Shown here piece by piece: positions 1-7,377 of a DNA stretch of 13,659 nucleotides (position 1 is its first letter; each line of letters begins with the position of its first letter). The translations under genes and the position numbers were made by a program. Under the pieces are notes generated by a model. That model was not told the origin of the DNA. It saw only the letters and a program-made list of their open reading frames with translations, and did not search any database. The stretch spans positions 1,613 to 15,271 of the forward strand of contig WOUX01000030.1 in assembly GCA_009773075.1 (NCBI GenBank), read 5' to 3'. This stretch comes from a bacterium (GTDB taxonomy: Bacteria; Desulfobacterota; UBA8473).

Positions 1-1
1 T

Positions 2-1144
2 AAAAAGCAACTCTTAAACCGGGGGGTAAGTTTCACGGAAGTAAAAACCGCTGAAGAAGCTTTAAATCCCCAGGCACTCACAATTGGGTTTGCCCGTCGA
101 TTTGCTGCTTATAAAAGGGCACAACTTCTCTTTAAAAACCCCTGTCGGTTAATTCAAATTTTGACGAATCCTGAAATGCCTGTACAAATAATATACTCTG
201 GAAAAGCCCACCCACAAGATAACGATGGTAAAGAGTTAATAAAATCTATTATTCATTTTATACAGGATCACAATTTAAGAAACCATATAGTTTTTTTGGA
301 AGATTATGATATAAACGTGGCTCGTTACCTGGTGCAGGGGGTAGATGTATGGCTTAATACTCCAAGAAGGCCATTTGAGGCCTCTGGAACAAGTGGAATG
401 AAGGCAGCGGTAAATGGAGTAATAAATCTCAGCGTCCTTGATGGTTGGTGGTGTGAAGGGTATCAGCAGGATACGGGATGGGCAATCGGAAGTGGAGAGA
501 TTTATACAAACCCCGAGGAGCAAGACAGCATTGAAAGCGAAGCTCTCTATAATCTTTTAGAAAAAGAGGTAATACCTCTTTATTATAAAATAGACAGGGT
601 TGGTTTGCCCAGGGAGTGGATAGTAAAAATGAAAAGTTCAATAAAAAAAATAGGGGCAACATTTAATACCCATAGGATGTTAATTGAATATACGGAAAAG
701 TTTTATCTGTCTGCAACTAGAGAAGGACAGAATCTTTCAAAAGATTCTGCATTAAAAGCTAAAAACCTGGTAGCATGGCGGAAAAAGCTGAAAGAAAGAT
801 GGCCTCAAATATACTTGTATGTGGATGAAATAGTCTCAGAAAAAGACATATATGCTGGAGATAAATATCCTGTAAGGGTTAAGGCACATTTGGATACGCT
901 TACCCCTGATGATGTAACTATCCAGATTTACTATGGATTACTGGACATTCACGATCAGATTACAGATGGACAAGTAGTTGACATGAAACCTGTTGAAAAT
1001 ATAGGAGACGAATATATATATCAAACAGAAATCTCTCTTCCTGCAAGTGGAAGATATGGCTTTACAGCAAGAGCACTCCCAAAACATCCTGATCTTATCC
1101 ATCCTCTTCATCCTTTTACCCCTCTTATTAAGACTTGGGAATAA
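2..1144 (+). CDS. glgP: Alpha-glucan (glycogen/maltodextrin) phosphorylase, C-terminal part; 5' end off the window
   Basis: This enzyme removes glucose units from storage alpha-1,4-glucan with phosphate, giving glucose-1-phosphate in the cytoplasm. The frame is open from base 2, so the TTG at 161 is internal and the true start lies upstream of the window. Visible family motifs are LTIGFARRFAAYKRA (77-121), GKAHPQDNDGK (200-232) and EASGTSGMKAAVNG, whose lysine (codon 401-403) matches the pyridoxal-phosphate lysine of phosphorylases; LDGWWCEG follows. The tail SGRYGFTARALPKHPDL is typical of the C-terminal beta domain of the TIGR02094-type bacterial phosphorylases, which differ from the classical long GlgP. 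The stop at 1142-1144 is followed 59 bases later by the next plus-strand gene, possibly co-transcribed. The family assignment is secure; the preferred glucan cannot be read from the sequence. Confidence 0.93.
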   Translation, partial: KKQLLNRGVSFTEVKTAEEALNPQALTIGFARRFAAYKRAQLLFKNPCRLIQILTNPEMPVQIIYSGKAHPQDNDGKELIKSIIHFIQDHNLRNHIVFLEDYDINVARYLVQGVDVWLNTPRRPFEASGTSGMKAAVNGVINLSVLDGWWCEGYQQDTGWAIGSGEIYTNPEEQDSIESEALYNLLEKEVIPLYYKIDRVGLPREWIVKMKSSIKKIGATFNTHRMLIEYTEKFYLSATREGQNLSKDSALKAKNLVAWRKKLKERWPQIYLYVDEIVSEKDIYAGDKYPVRVKAHLDTLTPDDVTIQIYYGLLDIHDQITDGQVVDMKPVENIGDEYIYQTEISLPASGRYGFTARALPKHPDLIHPLHPFTPLIKTWE

Positions 1145-1203
1145 CTGTGATTCATACATCAGACAAGGGTTAAGGGTTAATCGGAAAAAGGAGAACGATT
1201 ACC

Positions 1204-2223
1204 ATGGATATCGAGTTTCATTACTTTCTGACTGGACTTATTGCGTATAGGGCAGGGTTTAACACAGATGATGCCAGGATAATCGCATATGCCTCACAGT
1301 ATGTGGATGAGAATGATCTCTGTCTTGAGATTGAAGACAGATCAAAAGGTGAAAAATATTTTAATTACATTAGTCAAACTATGGATATTCTTAAGCCTAA
1401 AAACGAACTCATGAGGATATACCCTATCTTCCATTTCATACCCGGGGAACCTGGCGCATGGTCAGCCAGACGTCGAGACGGAAAAAGGCATATACTAAAT
1501 ACAACGCCTAATAGCGAAAATGCAAACGAAATAATTGATGATGCATTCAAGGCAGACGAACAAACAAGGCTTTTCAGGATAGGCATTGCATCACACAGTT
1601 ATGTTGATACATGGGCACATCAGAACTTTGTTGGCTGGTACGACTACTTTAATAACATTGGTCTAAATGTAAAACCGGATATTGGACATGCTGATGCGGA
1701 GCATCACCCTGACTGGGTGAACCATTTGTGGGTGGACACCAGATTGGTAGAAGCGGAAACCAATAATCTGCACCGTTTTCTCTCCGCTGCAAAAGAGCTT
1801 TTCAGGAAATACTGTGACTACCATGAGAGTTTGGGGAATAACAACAATTTTAATAAATGGGCTGATCTTGAAAAAGAGATGATTGCTATGCAAGGTAGAA
1901 CCTATACCGGAGACTTAAACTATTACGAACAAGAACGGTTGAAACGATATAAAGATAAGATTGACTGGCTTCCTGATTTTGATGAGCTAGAATGGTTTGA
2001 TGAAGCTATAGAAACTGAGACAAGAGGTTTAAGGGATACTCACGATGGTATTATGGCTCATTTTACATTGTTTCAAGACAAGCACTACTGGAAGGAAGGT
2101 ATCATTAAAGAAGAAACAAAGTGGTTTCGATTTCAAAGGGCTGTAAAACAGCATGAGAAATTTGGTATAAAACAATTATCGCCGGTGTTCGCTGAAATGG
2201 GCTATAACCTTGCTGAAGTCTAA
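1204..2223 (+). CDS. DUF6765-type protein, possible metal-dependent hydrolase of unknown substrate
   Basis: A 339-residue cytoplasmic-looking protein with no signal peptide or membrane segment. Its start MDIEFHYFLTGLIAYRAGF and the block HSYVDTWAHQNF (131-142) match my memory of the DUF6765 family. The histidines and acids (H131, D135, H139, then GHADAEHH at 161-168) recall the His/Asp metal-binding helices of zinc-dependent phospholipase C-like proteins. A hydrolase role is therefore plausible but unproven. The ATG at 1204 is preceded by AAAGGAG (1187-1193, 10-base spacer), a good ribosome site. Two copies of AAGGGTT (1165-1178) lie between this gene and the phosphorylase. A strong terminator follows the stop. 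The gene could share a transcript with the phosphorylase; no functional link is evident. Confidence 0.8.
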   Translation: MDIEFHYFLTGLIAYRAGFNTDDARIIAYASQYVDENDLCLEIEDRSKGEKYFNYISQTMDILKPKNELMRIYPIFHFIPGEPGAWSARRRDGKRHILNTTPNSENANEIIDDAFKADEQTRLFRIGIASHSYVDTWAHQNFVGWYDYFNNIGLNVKPDIGHADAEHHPDWVNHLWVDTRLVEAETNNLHRFLSAAKELFRKYCDYHESLGNNNNFNKWADLEKEMIAMQGRTYTGDLNYYEQERLKRYKDKIDWLPDFDELEWFDEAIETETRGLRDTHDGIMAHFTLFQDKHYWKEGIIKEETKWFRFQRAVKQHEKFGIKQLSPVFAEMGYNLAEV

Positions 2224-2301
2224 GAACCCCAGTGCCATTAACACTTGCTCTGGTATCGGGATCAGGCACTCGGCGGGAAATATTTAAAAGAACCATAAAA
2301 A

Positions 2302-2340
2302 AACGCCCTGAGGATGTCTACTAAGCATTCTCAGGGCGTT
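2302..2340. terminator. Bidirectional intrinsic terminator between convergent genes
   Basis: A 15-base-pair stem (2302-2316 with 2326-2340, one G-T wobble) closes a 9-base loop. It is followed by T-rich sequence on the plus strand (TTTTGCTTTTT, beginning in the stem) and by a run of seven T on the minus strand (complement of 2297-2303). It sits between the stop of the DUF6765 gene (2223) and the stop of sat (2366), so it can end transcription from both sides. Confidence 0.92.
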
Positions 2341-2365
2341 TTGCTTTTTAGGTAGTGGTATTTAT

Positions 2366-3556
2366 TTACGCCTTTCCAGCTTCACTCTTGTAGTAAGCCA
2401 TTAGTATCCTGGCTACTTCCGGACGGGAAAACTCACGCGGCAAATCTTCACCGGCGGCTAACATGTCACGAACTTTTGTGCCGGAAAGCATTATGTAGTC
2501 ATCCTTGCCGTGGGGGCAGTCACGCATCATGACTACCTTATCGCACTTCTTGCACCATACAGTGTGATCACCCCTGAAAATCTTAATGTCCAGCGCTCCT
2601 TTAGGAACGTCGTCAAAGATAGTCTGTGCATCAAAACCACCATAATAGTCGCCCACTCCAGCATGGTCACGGCCAACGATCAGGACAGTAGCGCCCATAT
2701 TCTGACGGAATATGGCATGCAATACAGCTTCACGAGGACCTGCATATAACATATCAAAACCATAACCCGCTATTTCAACTGAATTGGGTTCAAAGTAGAG
2801 CTCTACCATTTTACGTATAGATGCATCGCGAACATCGGCGGGGATATCACCTGCCTTCAATTTGCCCAACAGCATATGAATAACAGCACCATCTGCCTTG
2901 TACTCTTTCATAGCCATCTTAACCAGCTCTTCATGGGCTAGGTGCATTGGGTTACGGGTCTGGAAGGCAACTACCTCTTTCCAGCCCCTTTTTGCAATTA
3001 CGTCCCGAAGCTGGGTAGCGGTACGAAAGGTTTCGGGGAACTCTTTTTCAAAATAGGAATAGCTTAATACCTGGATAGGACCAGAGACCGCGATGTTACC
3101 CACTGTGTTGAAGGCATCAACCCCTGGATGCTTCATATCCGTGGTGCGGAAAACCTTCTCTGTCATTAATTTCATCTTATCTGCACTTATCTCTTCGATT
3201 GCTTCAACCTCCTGGATCGCCAACACCGGGTTCCCTTCAACATTGGGGTCGCGAAGTGCGATGCGTTTGGCGCCTTTAATGGCAGAGGCATCCTTGAGTA
3301 CGTTCAAAACAGGCGTGGGCCAGAATAAGCCAGAAGTTGTTTGCATTTTCTCAGCCACACTTACAGCATCGGCTACGTTCATGTACCCTTTAAGTGGGTT
3401 GAAGTAACCAGAACCTAACATGACAGCATTTCCCGCTGCCGCGGAAGATATTACCACGGAGGGCAGGCCTTCGGCCTCTTTAATTAGTGCTTTTCGTTTT
3501 GCATCATCAGCTACATACAACGGATTGAGTTTATCAGATCCAAACGGTTTAATCAT
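2366..3556 (-). CDS. sat: Sulfate adenylyltransferase (ATP sulfurylase)
   Basis: It makes adenosine 5'-phosphosulfate (APS) and pyrophosphate from ATP and sulfate. This is the activation step of dissimilatory sulfate reduction, in the cytoplasm. The 396-residue length fits the homo-oligomeric Sat of sulfate reducers, with no fused APS kinase. The catalytic motif QTRNPMHLAHE (199-209, with H205 and H208) and GRDHAGVG (295-302) are intact. C335, C338, C347 and H349 form the Cys3-His metal site known in Desulfovibrio and Archaeoglobus enzymes. The ATG at 3556 has AAGGAG at 3571-3566 with a 9-base spacer. The gene has its own promoter (3642-3670) and a palindromic leader, and ends at the bidirectional terminator. 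No APS reductase (aprAB) or qmo gene lies in the window. The gene could also run in the sulfide-oxidizing direction, but the surrounding anaerobic genes favour reduction. Confidence 0.97.
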   Translation of the reverse strand: MIKPFGSDKLNPLYVADDAKRKALIKEAEGLPSVVISSAAAGNAVMLGSGYFNPLKGYMNVADAVSVAEKMQTTSGLFWPTPVLNVLKDASAIKGAKRIALRDPNVEGNPVLAIQEVEAIEEISADKMKLMTEKVFRTTDMKHPGVDAFNTVGNIAVSGPIQVLSYSYFEKEFPETFRTATQLRDVIAKRGWKEVVAFQTRNPMHLAHEELVKMAMKEYKADGAVIHMLLGKLKAGDIPADVRDASIRKMVELYFEPNSVEIAGYGFDMLYAGPREAVLHAIFRQNMGATVLIVGRDHAGVGDYYGGFDAQTIFDDVPKGALDIKIFRGDHTVWCKKCDKVVMMRDCPHGKDDYIMLSGTKVRDMLAAGEDLPREFSRPEVARILMAYYKSEAGKA

Positions 3557-3581
3557 TTTACTTCTCTCCTTCTTTTTTGTC

Positions 3582-3606
3582 CTTGTTACTGACCCCAGGT
3601 AACAAG
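3582..3606 (-). promoter_or_regulatory. Perfect 8-bp palindrome (hairpin or operator) in the sat leader
   Basis: CTTGTTAC (3582-3589) and GTAACAAG (3599-3606) are exact reverse complements around a 9-base centre. The element lies between the predicted transcription start (about 3635) and the ribosome site (3571-3566), so it could be an RNA hairpin or a repressor operator. Half-sites beginning TTGT resemble Rex operators, and Rex is known to repress sat in Desulfovibrio vulgaris. The centre spacing here does not fit the usual Rex site, so no regulator is assigned. Confidence 0.5.
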
Positions 3607-3641
3607 TACATTCTATGGGTGAATTACTTTACCAGTGCTTT

Positions 3642-3670
3642 CTTATAACATTGGTTTCTTGGGGTGTCAA
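3642..3670 (-). promoter_or_regulatory. Sigma70-like promoter of sat
   Basis: Read on the minus strand: TTGACA (3670-3665), a 17-base spacer, then TATAAG (3647-3642) preceded by TG at the extended -10 position. The -35 box is a perfect consensus match and the -10 matches five of six. Transcription would start near 3635, about 80 bases before the sat ATG. The -35 begins 4 bases after the stop codon of the mutase small subunit, so sat can be transcribed apart from the upstream operon. Confidence 0.75.
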
Positions 3671-3674
3671 GATA

Positions 3675-4100
3675 TTATTGTTTCCACCTCTCTCTTTTTA
3701 CCCTATCTTCTATATGTTGAACCATATCCTTGGTAGGGGTACTCTGTCCGAAGAATCCTGTTATTCCCAATTCCAGAAGTTTAGGTCTATCTTCCTCTAT
3801 GATCCTGCCTCCGGCCATTACGCATATATCGCTACATCCTTTCTCTTTAAGCAATTCTATAACCCTCGGGAAAAATATCATATACAGATGATCATTTAAG
3901 TAACTCAGGGCAATAACATCGGCATCTTCTTCCATCGCTGTATTGACTATGTATTCAGGTGTATTGAACTTCCCCAGATAAACCACTTCCATACCTGCTT
4001 CTTTGAGCACATGGCTCAAATATATGATCCCTCTATCGTGGCAGTCCAATCCAGGCATAGCCACTACTACTTTTATCTTCCTGTTGGAATCTTTCATCAC
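3675..4100 (-). CDS. Cobalamin-binding (small) subunit of acyl-CoA mutase
   Basis: A stand-alone B12-binding domain of 141 residues, equivalent to the C-terminal domain of methylmalonyl-CoA mutase and the small subunit of isobutyryl- and 2-hydroxyisobutyryl-CoA mutases. The cobalt-ligand motif DxHxxG is present as DCHDRG (19-24, H21 the expected lower ligand). The later motifs LSYLN (85-89) and AGGRI (about 105-109) match the SxL and GG signatures. The start is GTG at 4100 or ATG at 4097; GAGGAG (4113-4108) gives 7- or 10-base spacers, so both are possible. It must pair with the catalytic subunit encoded upstream (4266-5945). The two genes are separated by 165 bases holding an inverted repeat element, rather than being closely spaced. 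Confidence 0.92.
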   Translation of the reverse strand: MMKDSNRKIKVVVAMPGLDCHDRGIIYLSHVLKEAGMEVVYLGKFNTPEYIVNTAMEEDADVIALSYLNDHLYMIFFPRVIELLKEKGCSDICVMAGGRIIEEDRPKLLELGITGFFGQSTPTKDMVQHIEDRVKRERWKQ

Positions 4101-4146
4101 TTAATTACTCCTCTTTTAGTAGATAGTATCTGGTTGATAATTTTAA

Positions 4147-4249
4147 AGGATTCAAGGAGTCAAGAGATCAAGGATTCAAGTGAAATGTTAAAAAACTACA
4201 TGGTGCTTATTAAATCCTTAGAAAACAAACACTTGAACTCTCGAATCCT
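4147..4249. repeat. Intergenic element with inverted, degenerate 8-base tandem repeats
   Basis: The left side holds four imperfect octamers of the AGGATTCA type (4147-4178). The right side (4230-4249) carries similar units in opposite orientation, ending in CGAATCCT. TTCAAGTG (4175-4182) and CACTTGAA (4230-4237) are exact inverted repeats around an AT-rich core of about 47 bases. The layout resembles a small non-coding dispersed element of about 100 bp. It separates the two mutase subunit genes. I see no open reading frame or ribosome site in it. Confidence 0.6.
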
Positions 4250-4265
4250 CGCCCCCTTTTTAACA

Positions 4266-5945
4266 TTAAAGAGAGTACTGCAAAACCTTATAAGGATCGT
4301 AGCTCGCACCATTCGCTTCACGAATCACCCCTAATATTTCCCCCAGGGTTGCTTTGGCCCTTAATGATTCCATCATTAACGGCACCAGATTGTGTCCCTC
4401 ACCCTTACTGGCGACCTCTCTCAAGTTTTCCAATGCATCTTTTGTTTTCCTTTTATCTCTTGTCTCCCTAAGTTTCTTGATCTTATCTTCCCTTTTCTTG
4501 GAGGTTGCCATCTGTTCTTCTAGAGGCCTATCTCTACCAACCTCTATTGGCACCTCTTCCTCCTTTGAAACGATAAACTCGTTCATCCCTACTATAATCC
4601 TCTTCTTTTCTTCTATCTCCTTTTGTTCTTTGATGAGTTCCTTGTCCATCTCCGAACCGATCCACCCTGACTCTGTAGCCTTAATGGCACCACCCATATC
4701 ATTTATCTCATTTATAATCTTAAACATCTCATCTTCCATCTTGTTTGTGAGGGACTCAATGAAATAGGAACCTGCCAATGGGTCGGCTACACTTGCCACC
4801 CTTGATTCATAGGCAAGTATGTTGTGGATATTCAGAGATGTTAACGCCGAGTGCTCGGTGAGGATATAATAGCCTTCATCGTATCCTGCCGGATCAAAGG
4901 ATTGGAGCCCGCCAAGCACACATGCCAGTGATTCCAGGGTAACCCTTGCTACATTGTTCACTGGCTGCTGCACCGTCAGAGAATTACCTGATGTGTGAAC
5001 CGATAAGTACAGTCTACAAGATTCAGGTTTCTTTGCGCCGTATTTTTCTTTCATCAATTTGGCCCACACCCTTCTGGCAGCCCTGAATTTGCATATCTCC
5101 TCAAAGAAATCTATATCACAGGCACATCCAAACACATTTACCCTGGAAGCAAATTCATCTATATCATACCCCCTCTTTATCATCCTCTGAATATATTCCT
5201 CCATAATGGCAATGGTAAATGCCATTTCCTGAATTGCATTGGCCCCTTTTTCATGCATGTCATAAGCATTGGGGGCTATCGGGTGCCATCTTGGGGTATT
5301 TTTTATAGAATACTCTATCACATCAGTGGCCAATTTTGCTGCAAGGTCCAATGGCTTGGCATTGGTCTCAAACATACTATAGACCAGATGAATCGGTTCA
5401 TTCAGAATGGAGCCGCTGATCTTCTTAAGATCGTATCCCATGTCCTCTGCATACGCAACAAAGGCAGAATATACCACCGTGGCTGCCATACATGGGTTGT
5501 TGAAAGAGACACTCACATCTTCCAGTGATATGCCGTCGAAGAGATCGTACATGTCCTGCAAACAAACTATGGAAACCCCACTGACCCCTGCATATCCCTG
5601 GGCTAGCGGATGGTCCGGATCAATCCCCTGATGGGTTATGGTATCTCCGAAACAGTACAGGCCTGAGGCCCCCTTTCCCAATAAGTACTTGTATCTCGCA
5701 TTAGTGTCCGCTGTAGAACCCAGACCGGTAAATACCCTTCTCGTCCATAATTTACCACGATACATATTGTTCCAGATACCCCTTGTGAAAGGATATTCTC
5801 CAGGATTTGCAATTTCATTCTTATAATCGACATTCTCCAAATCCTGAGGACCATAAACCTCCTTTAGGGGGATGCCGGCCGAGGTTTCTGTAACCGGACA
5901 AACATCAAACCGCCTCGTTGATTTAATTTTTTCTTTACTACTCAT
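4266..5945 (-). CDS. Divergent B12-dependent acyl-CoA mutase, large (catalytic) subunit
   Basis: Member of the methylmalonyl-CoA mutase family: a cobalamin-radical TIM-barrel subunit of 559 residues that lacks the B12 domain, which is encoded separately downstream. Family blocks seen are YPFTRGIWNNMYRGKLWT (51-68), DPDHP (109-113), KFRAARRVWAKL (287-298), TSGNSLTVQQPVNN (318-331) and the C-terminal LxxLR/ATLGEI helices. By hand alignment to Propionibacterium enzyme numbering, Y89 is F72, R82 is K65, Q197 is L181, R207 is M191 and H244 is D229. The Phe at 89 is like isobutyryl-CoA mutase, but the other changes fit none of the known specificities. The substrate is therefore unassigned. A charged, lysine-glutamate-rich linker spans about 415-500. 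The ATG at 5945 has AAAGGAG (5959-5953, 7-base spacer). hdrB-like lies 38 bases upstream, suggesting one operon. Confidence 0.9.
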   Translation of the reverse strand: MSSKEKIKSTRRFDVCPVTETSAGIPLKEVYGPQDLENVDYKNEIANPGEYPFTRGIWNNMYRGKLWTRRVFTGLGSTADTNARYKYLLGKGASGLYCFGDTITHQGIDPDHPLAQGYAGVSGVSIVCLQDMYDLFDGISLEDVSVSFNNPCMAATVVYSAFVAYAEDMGYDLKKISGSILNEPIHLVYSMFETNAKPLDLAAKLATDVIEYSIKNTPRWHPIAPNAYDMHEKGANAIQEMAFTIAIMEEYIQRMIKRGYDIDEFASRVNVFGCACDIDFFEEICKFRAARRVWAKLMKEKYGAKKPESCRLYLSVHTSGNSLTVQQPVNNVARVTLESLACVLGGLQSFDPAGYDEGYYILTEHSALTSLNIHNILAYESRVASVADPLAGSYFIESLTNKMEDEMFKIINEINDMGGAIKATESGWIGSEMDKELIKEQKEIEEKKRIIVGMNEFIVSKEEEVPIEVGRDRPLEEQMATSKKREDKIKKLRETRDKRKTKDALENLREVASKGEGHNLVPLMMESLRAKATLGEILGVIREANGASYDPYKVLQYSL

Positions 5946-5983
5946 AACTAATCTCCTTTCTCAAACATCTCGATTCAGAAATA

Positions 5984-6880
5984 TCAAATATTAACCACTT
6001 CTTTTCTCCTTAACGATTTAATCTTCTCCTCCAATTCGGGCGACCTTACCCTTCCATGGTAGTAACCAACCTCATCCAGGTCAAACCCCATAGCCAACCC
6101 CACCAACTGGAGATAGTAAAAGACTGGGAGCTGATATTCAAATTTAAGTTCCCTTTTCGCAACCAATTGATTCCTATCAAGCTGTTGAAAACAACTGGGA
6201 CATGGAACGACAAAGGCTTCAGCACCGGCTAAGTAAGCTGATTCAACCTTATCTCTAATAATCCTCGATGCGGTCCCTTTGTGTGAACCGAATAAAGTAA
6301 ATCCACAACAAAGGGTTTTCTCTGGGTAATCTATGATAGTACCCCCCAGCATTTTTATAAGTTCCTCCAGTTTTGTCGGTCGTTCGGGGTTATCAAATTG
6401 CATTATCCAGCTTGGCATAAGCAGATGACAGCCTGAATGGATTGCCAGTTTTATACCGTAAAGAGGAGTAGTAATTCTTTGGATAAGTATATCAATTTGC
6501 TGGTGGAGAATGACTAAATGATGATTGGCTTCTGTGGTTCCCTTAAATATCAGGCCAATCCTTTCCAACCTTTTATTGATTCTTGCCCTCAAGGAGTTAT
6601 CATCTTTTAAGATCATATTTGCCTCTTTAAGGGTCTGGGTACAGCCTGGGCACAGACTCAGTATCTCTAAACCCTCCTTTTCAGCTAAAGCAAGGTTCCT
6701 TGCAGCAACTACCAACCAGGAATACTCGTCCGTAGATCTGAAGTCAGCATTAGGACAGCAGGTAAATGCCAACTCTTCAATCTCTATATCCAATAAGGGT
6801 AAAACCTTCCTGGCTACCATCTCAATATGAGGGAGTGCAGCTTTTATTGTACATCCGGTAAATAAAGCGTATTGCTTCAT
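5984..6880 (-). CDS. HdrB-like protein with two CCG domains
   Basis: A 298-residue protein with the two cysteine-rich (CCG) domains of heterodisulfide reductase subunit B. These bind the non-cubane [4Fe-4S] clusters that reduce disulfides or pass electrons. Domain 1 has C10, C41-C42, C77 and C80; domain 2 has C151, C191-C192, C227 and C230. Both follow the C-x(30-39)-CC-x(34)-CxxC pattern, so both cluster sites look complete (domain 1 has CCP instead of CCG). The ATG overlaps the hdrC-like stop codon by 4 bases, indicating translational coupling. No HdrA flavoprotein is nearby. As the lineage looks bacterial, coenzyme M/B heterodisulfide is unlikely to be the substrate; a thiol, quinone, ferredoxin or ETF-linked partner is more likely. 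TfrB/GlcF-type redox subunits are related alternatives. Confidence 0.9.
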   Translation of the reverse strand: MKQYALFTGCTIKAALPHIEMVARKVLPLLDIEIEELAFTCCPNADFRSTDEYSWLVVAARNLALAEKEGLEILSLCPGCTQTLKEANMILKDDNSLRARINKRLERIGLIFKGTTEANHHLVILHQQIDILIQRITTPLYGIKLAIHSGCHLLMPSWIMQFDNPERPTKLEELIKMLGGTIIDYPEKTLCCGFTLFGSHKGTASRIIRDKVESAYLAGAEAFVVPCPSCFQQLDRNQLVAKRELKFEYQLPVFYYLQLVGLAMGFDLDEVGYYHGRVRSPELEEKIKSLRRKEVVNI

Positions 6881-7335
6881 TCTGCCCCCTCTATTCCTAC
6901 TATTTTCTTTAATTCTTCACCTATAGACTCCAATGCCTCCAGCTCTATGCTCTCTCTTTTTCTGTTTACTGCTGATGAGATAGGATAAGAAAAGCCAGTA
7001 GCTATAATTAGCTCTCTGGCATCTATCCTCTCTTTTGGTGCCAGGTTTTGTGAGAATAAAAAATTCTTAAGCTTAAGCAAAACATTATATGGATTAACGC
7101 CCTGGGGACACCTTTCATTACACCTATCGCAGGAAAGGCACTTCCAAAACTCCTTTGACTTAAGGGTATCCTCCGAGCCATATAGTGCCTTTATAATGAG
7201 GATTCGAGGGTTAAAGTCCGGATCATATCTTAACACAGGGCAACTGGCACTACAGGTAGAGCACTGATAGCATTTCTTTATATCCTCATTATGTTCCAGT
7301 ATTTTTCTTCGAAGCTCTGTATTTATACTTATCAT
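6877..7335 (-). CDS. HdrC-like 2x[4Fe-4S] ferredoxin-type protein
   Basis: A 152-residue protein with two complete CxxCxxCxxxCP motifs: C22, C25, C28, C32 and C66, C69, C72, C76. This is the arrangement of heterodisulfide reductase subunit C, which shuttles electrons between its partner and the HdrB clusters. The first motif reads CYQCSTCSASCP and the second CLSCDRCNERCP. There is no transmembrane segment, unlike the membrane-bound HdrE/QmoC types, so it is probably cytoplasmic. The ATG at 7335 has AAAGGA (7349-7344) with an 8-base spacer. It starts 42 bases after the rlpA stop and overlaps hdrB-like by 4 bases. Confidence 0.9.
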   Translation of the reverse strand: MISINTELRRKILEHNEDIKKCYQCSTCSASCPVLRYDPDFNPRILIIKALYGSEDTLKSKEFWKCLSCDRCNERCPQGVNPYNVLLKLKNFLFSQNLAPKERIDARELIIATGFSYPISSAVNRKRESIELEALESIGEELKKIVGIEGAE

Positions 7336-7377
7336 TGGGTATATCCTTTTGTTAATTCAAATCCTTGTATGTGCTCC

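Noticed and set aside
3582..3606. Rex operator in the sat leader
   Set aside because: The half-sites begin TTGT/ACAA as in Rex sites, but the full palindrome spans 23 bases from TTG to CAA instead of about 18, so the half-sites are on the wrong helical phase.
4011..4334. 107-codon plus-strand open frame across the mutase small-subunit start and the repeat element
   Set aside because: It overlaps two real genes on the other strand and the repeat, has no ribosome site worth noting and no recognisable domain.
4354..4767. 137-codon open frame on the plus strand
   Set aside because: It lies entirely antisense to the well-supported mutase large subunit, has no family motifs, and is rich in Leu/Ser as expected from the complement of Lys/Glu-rich coding sequence.
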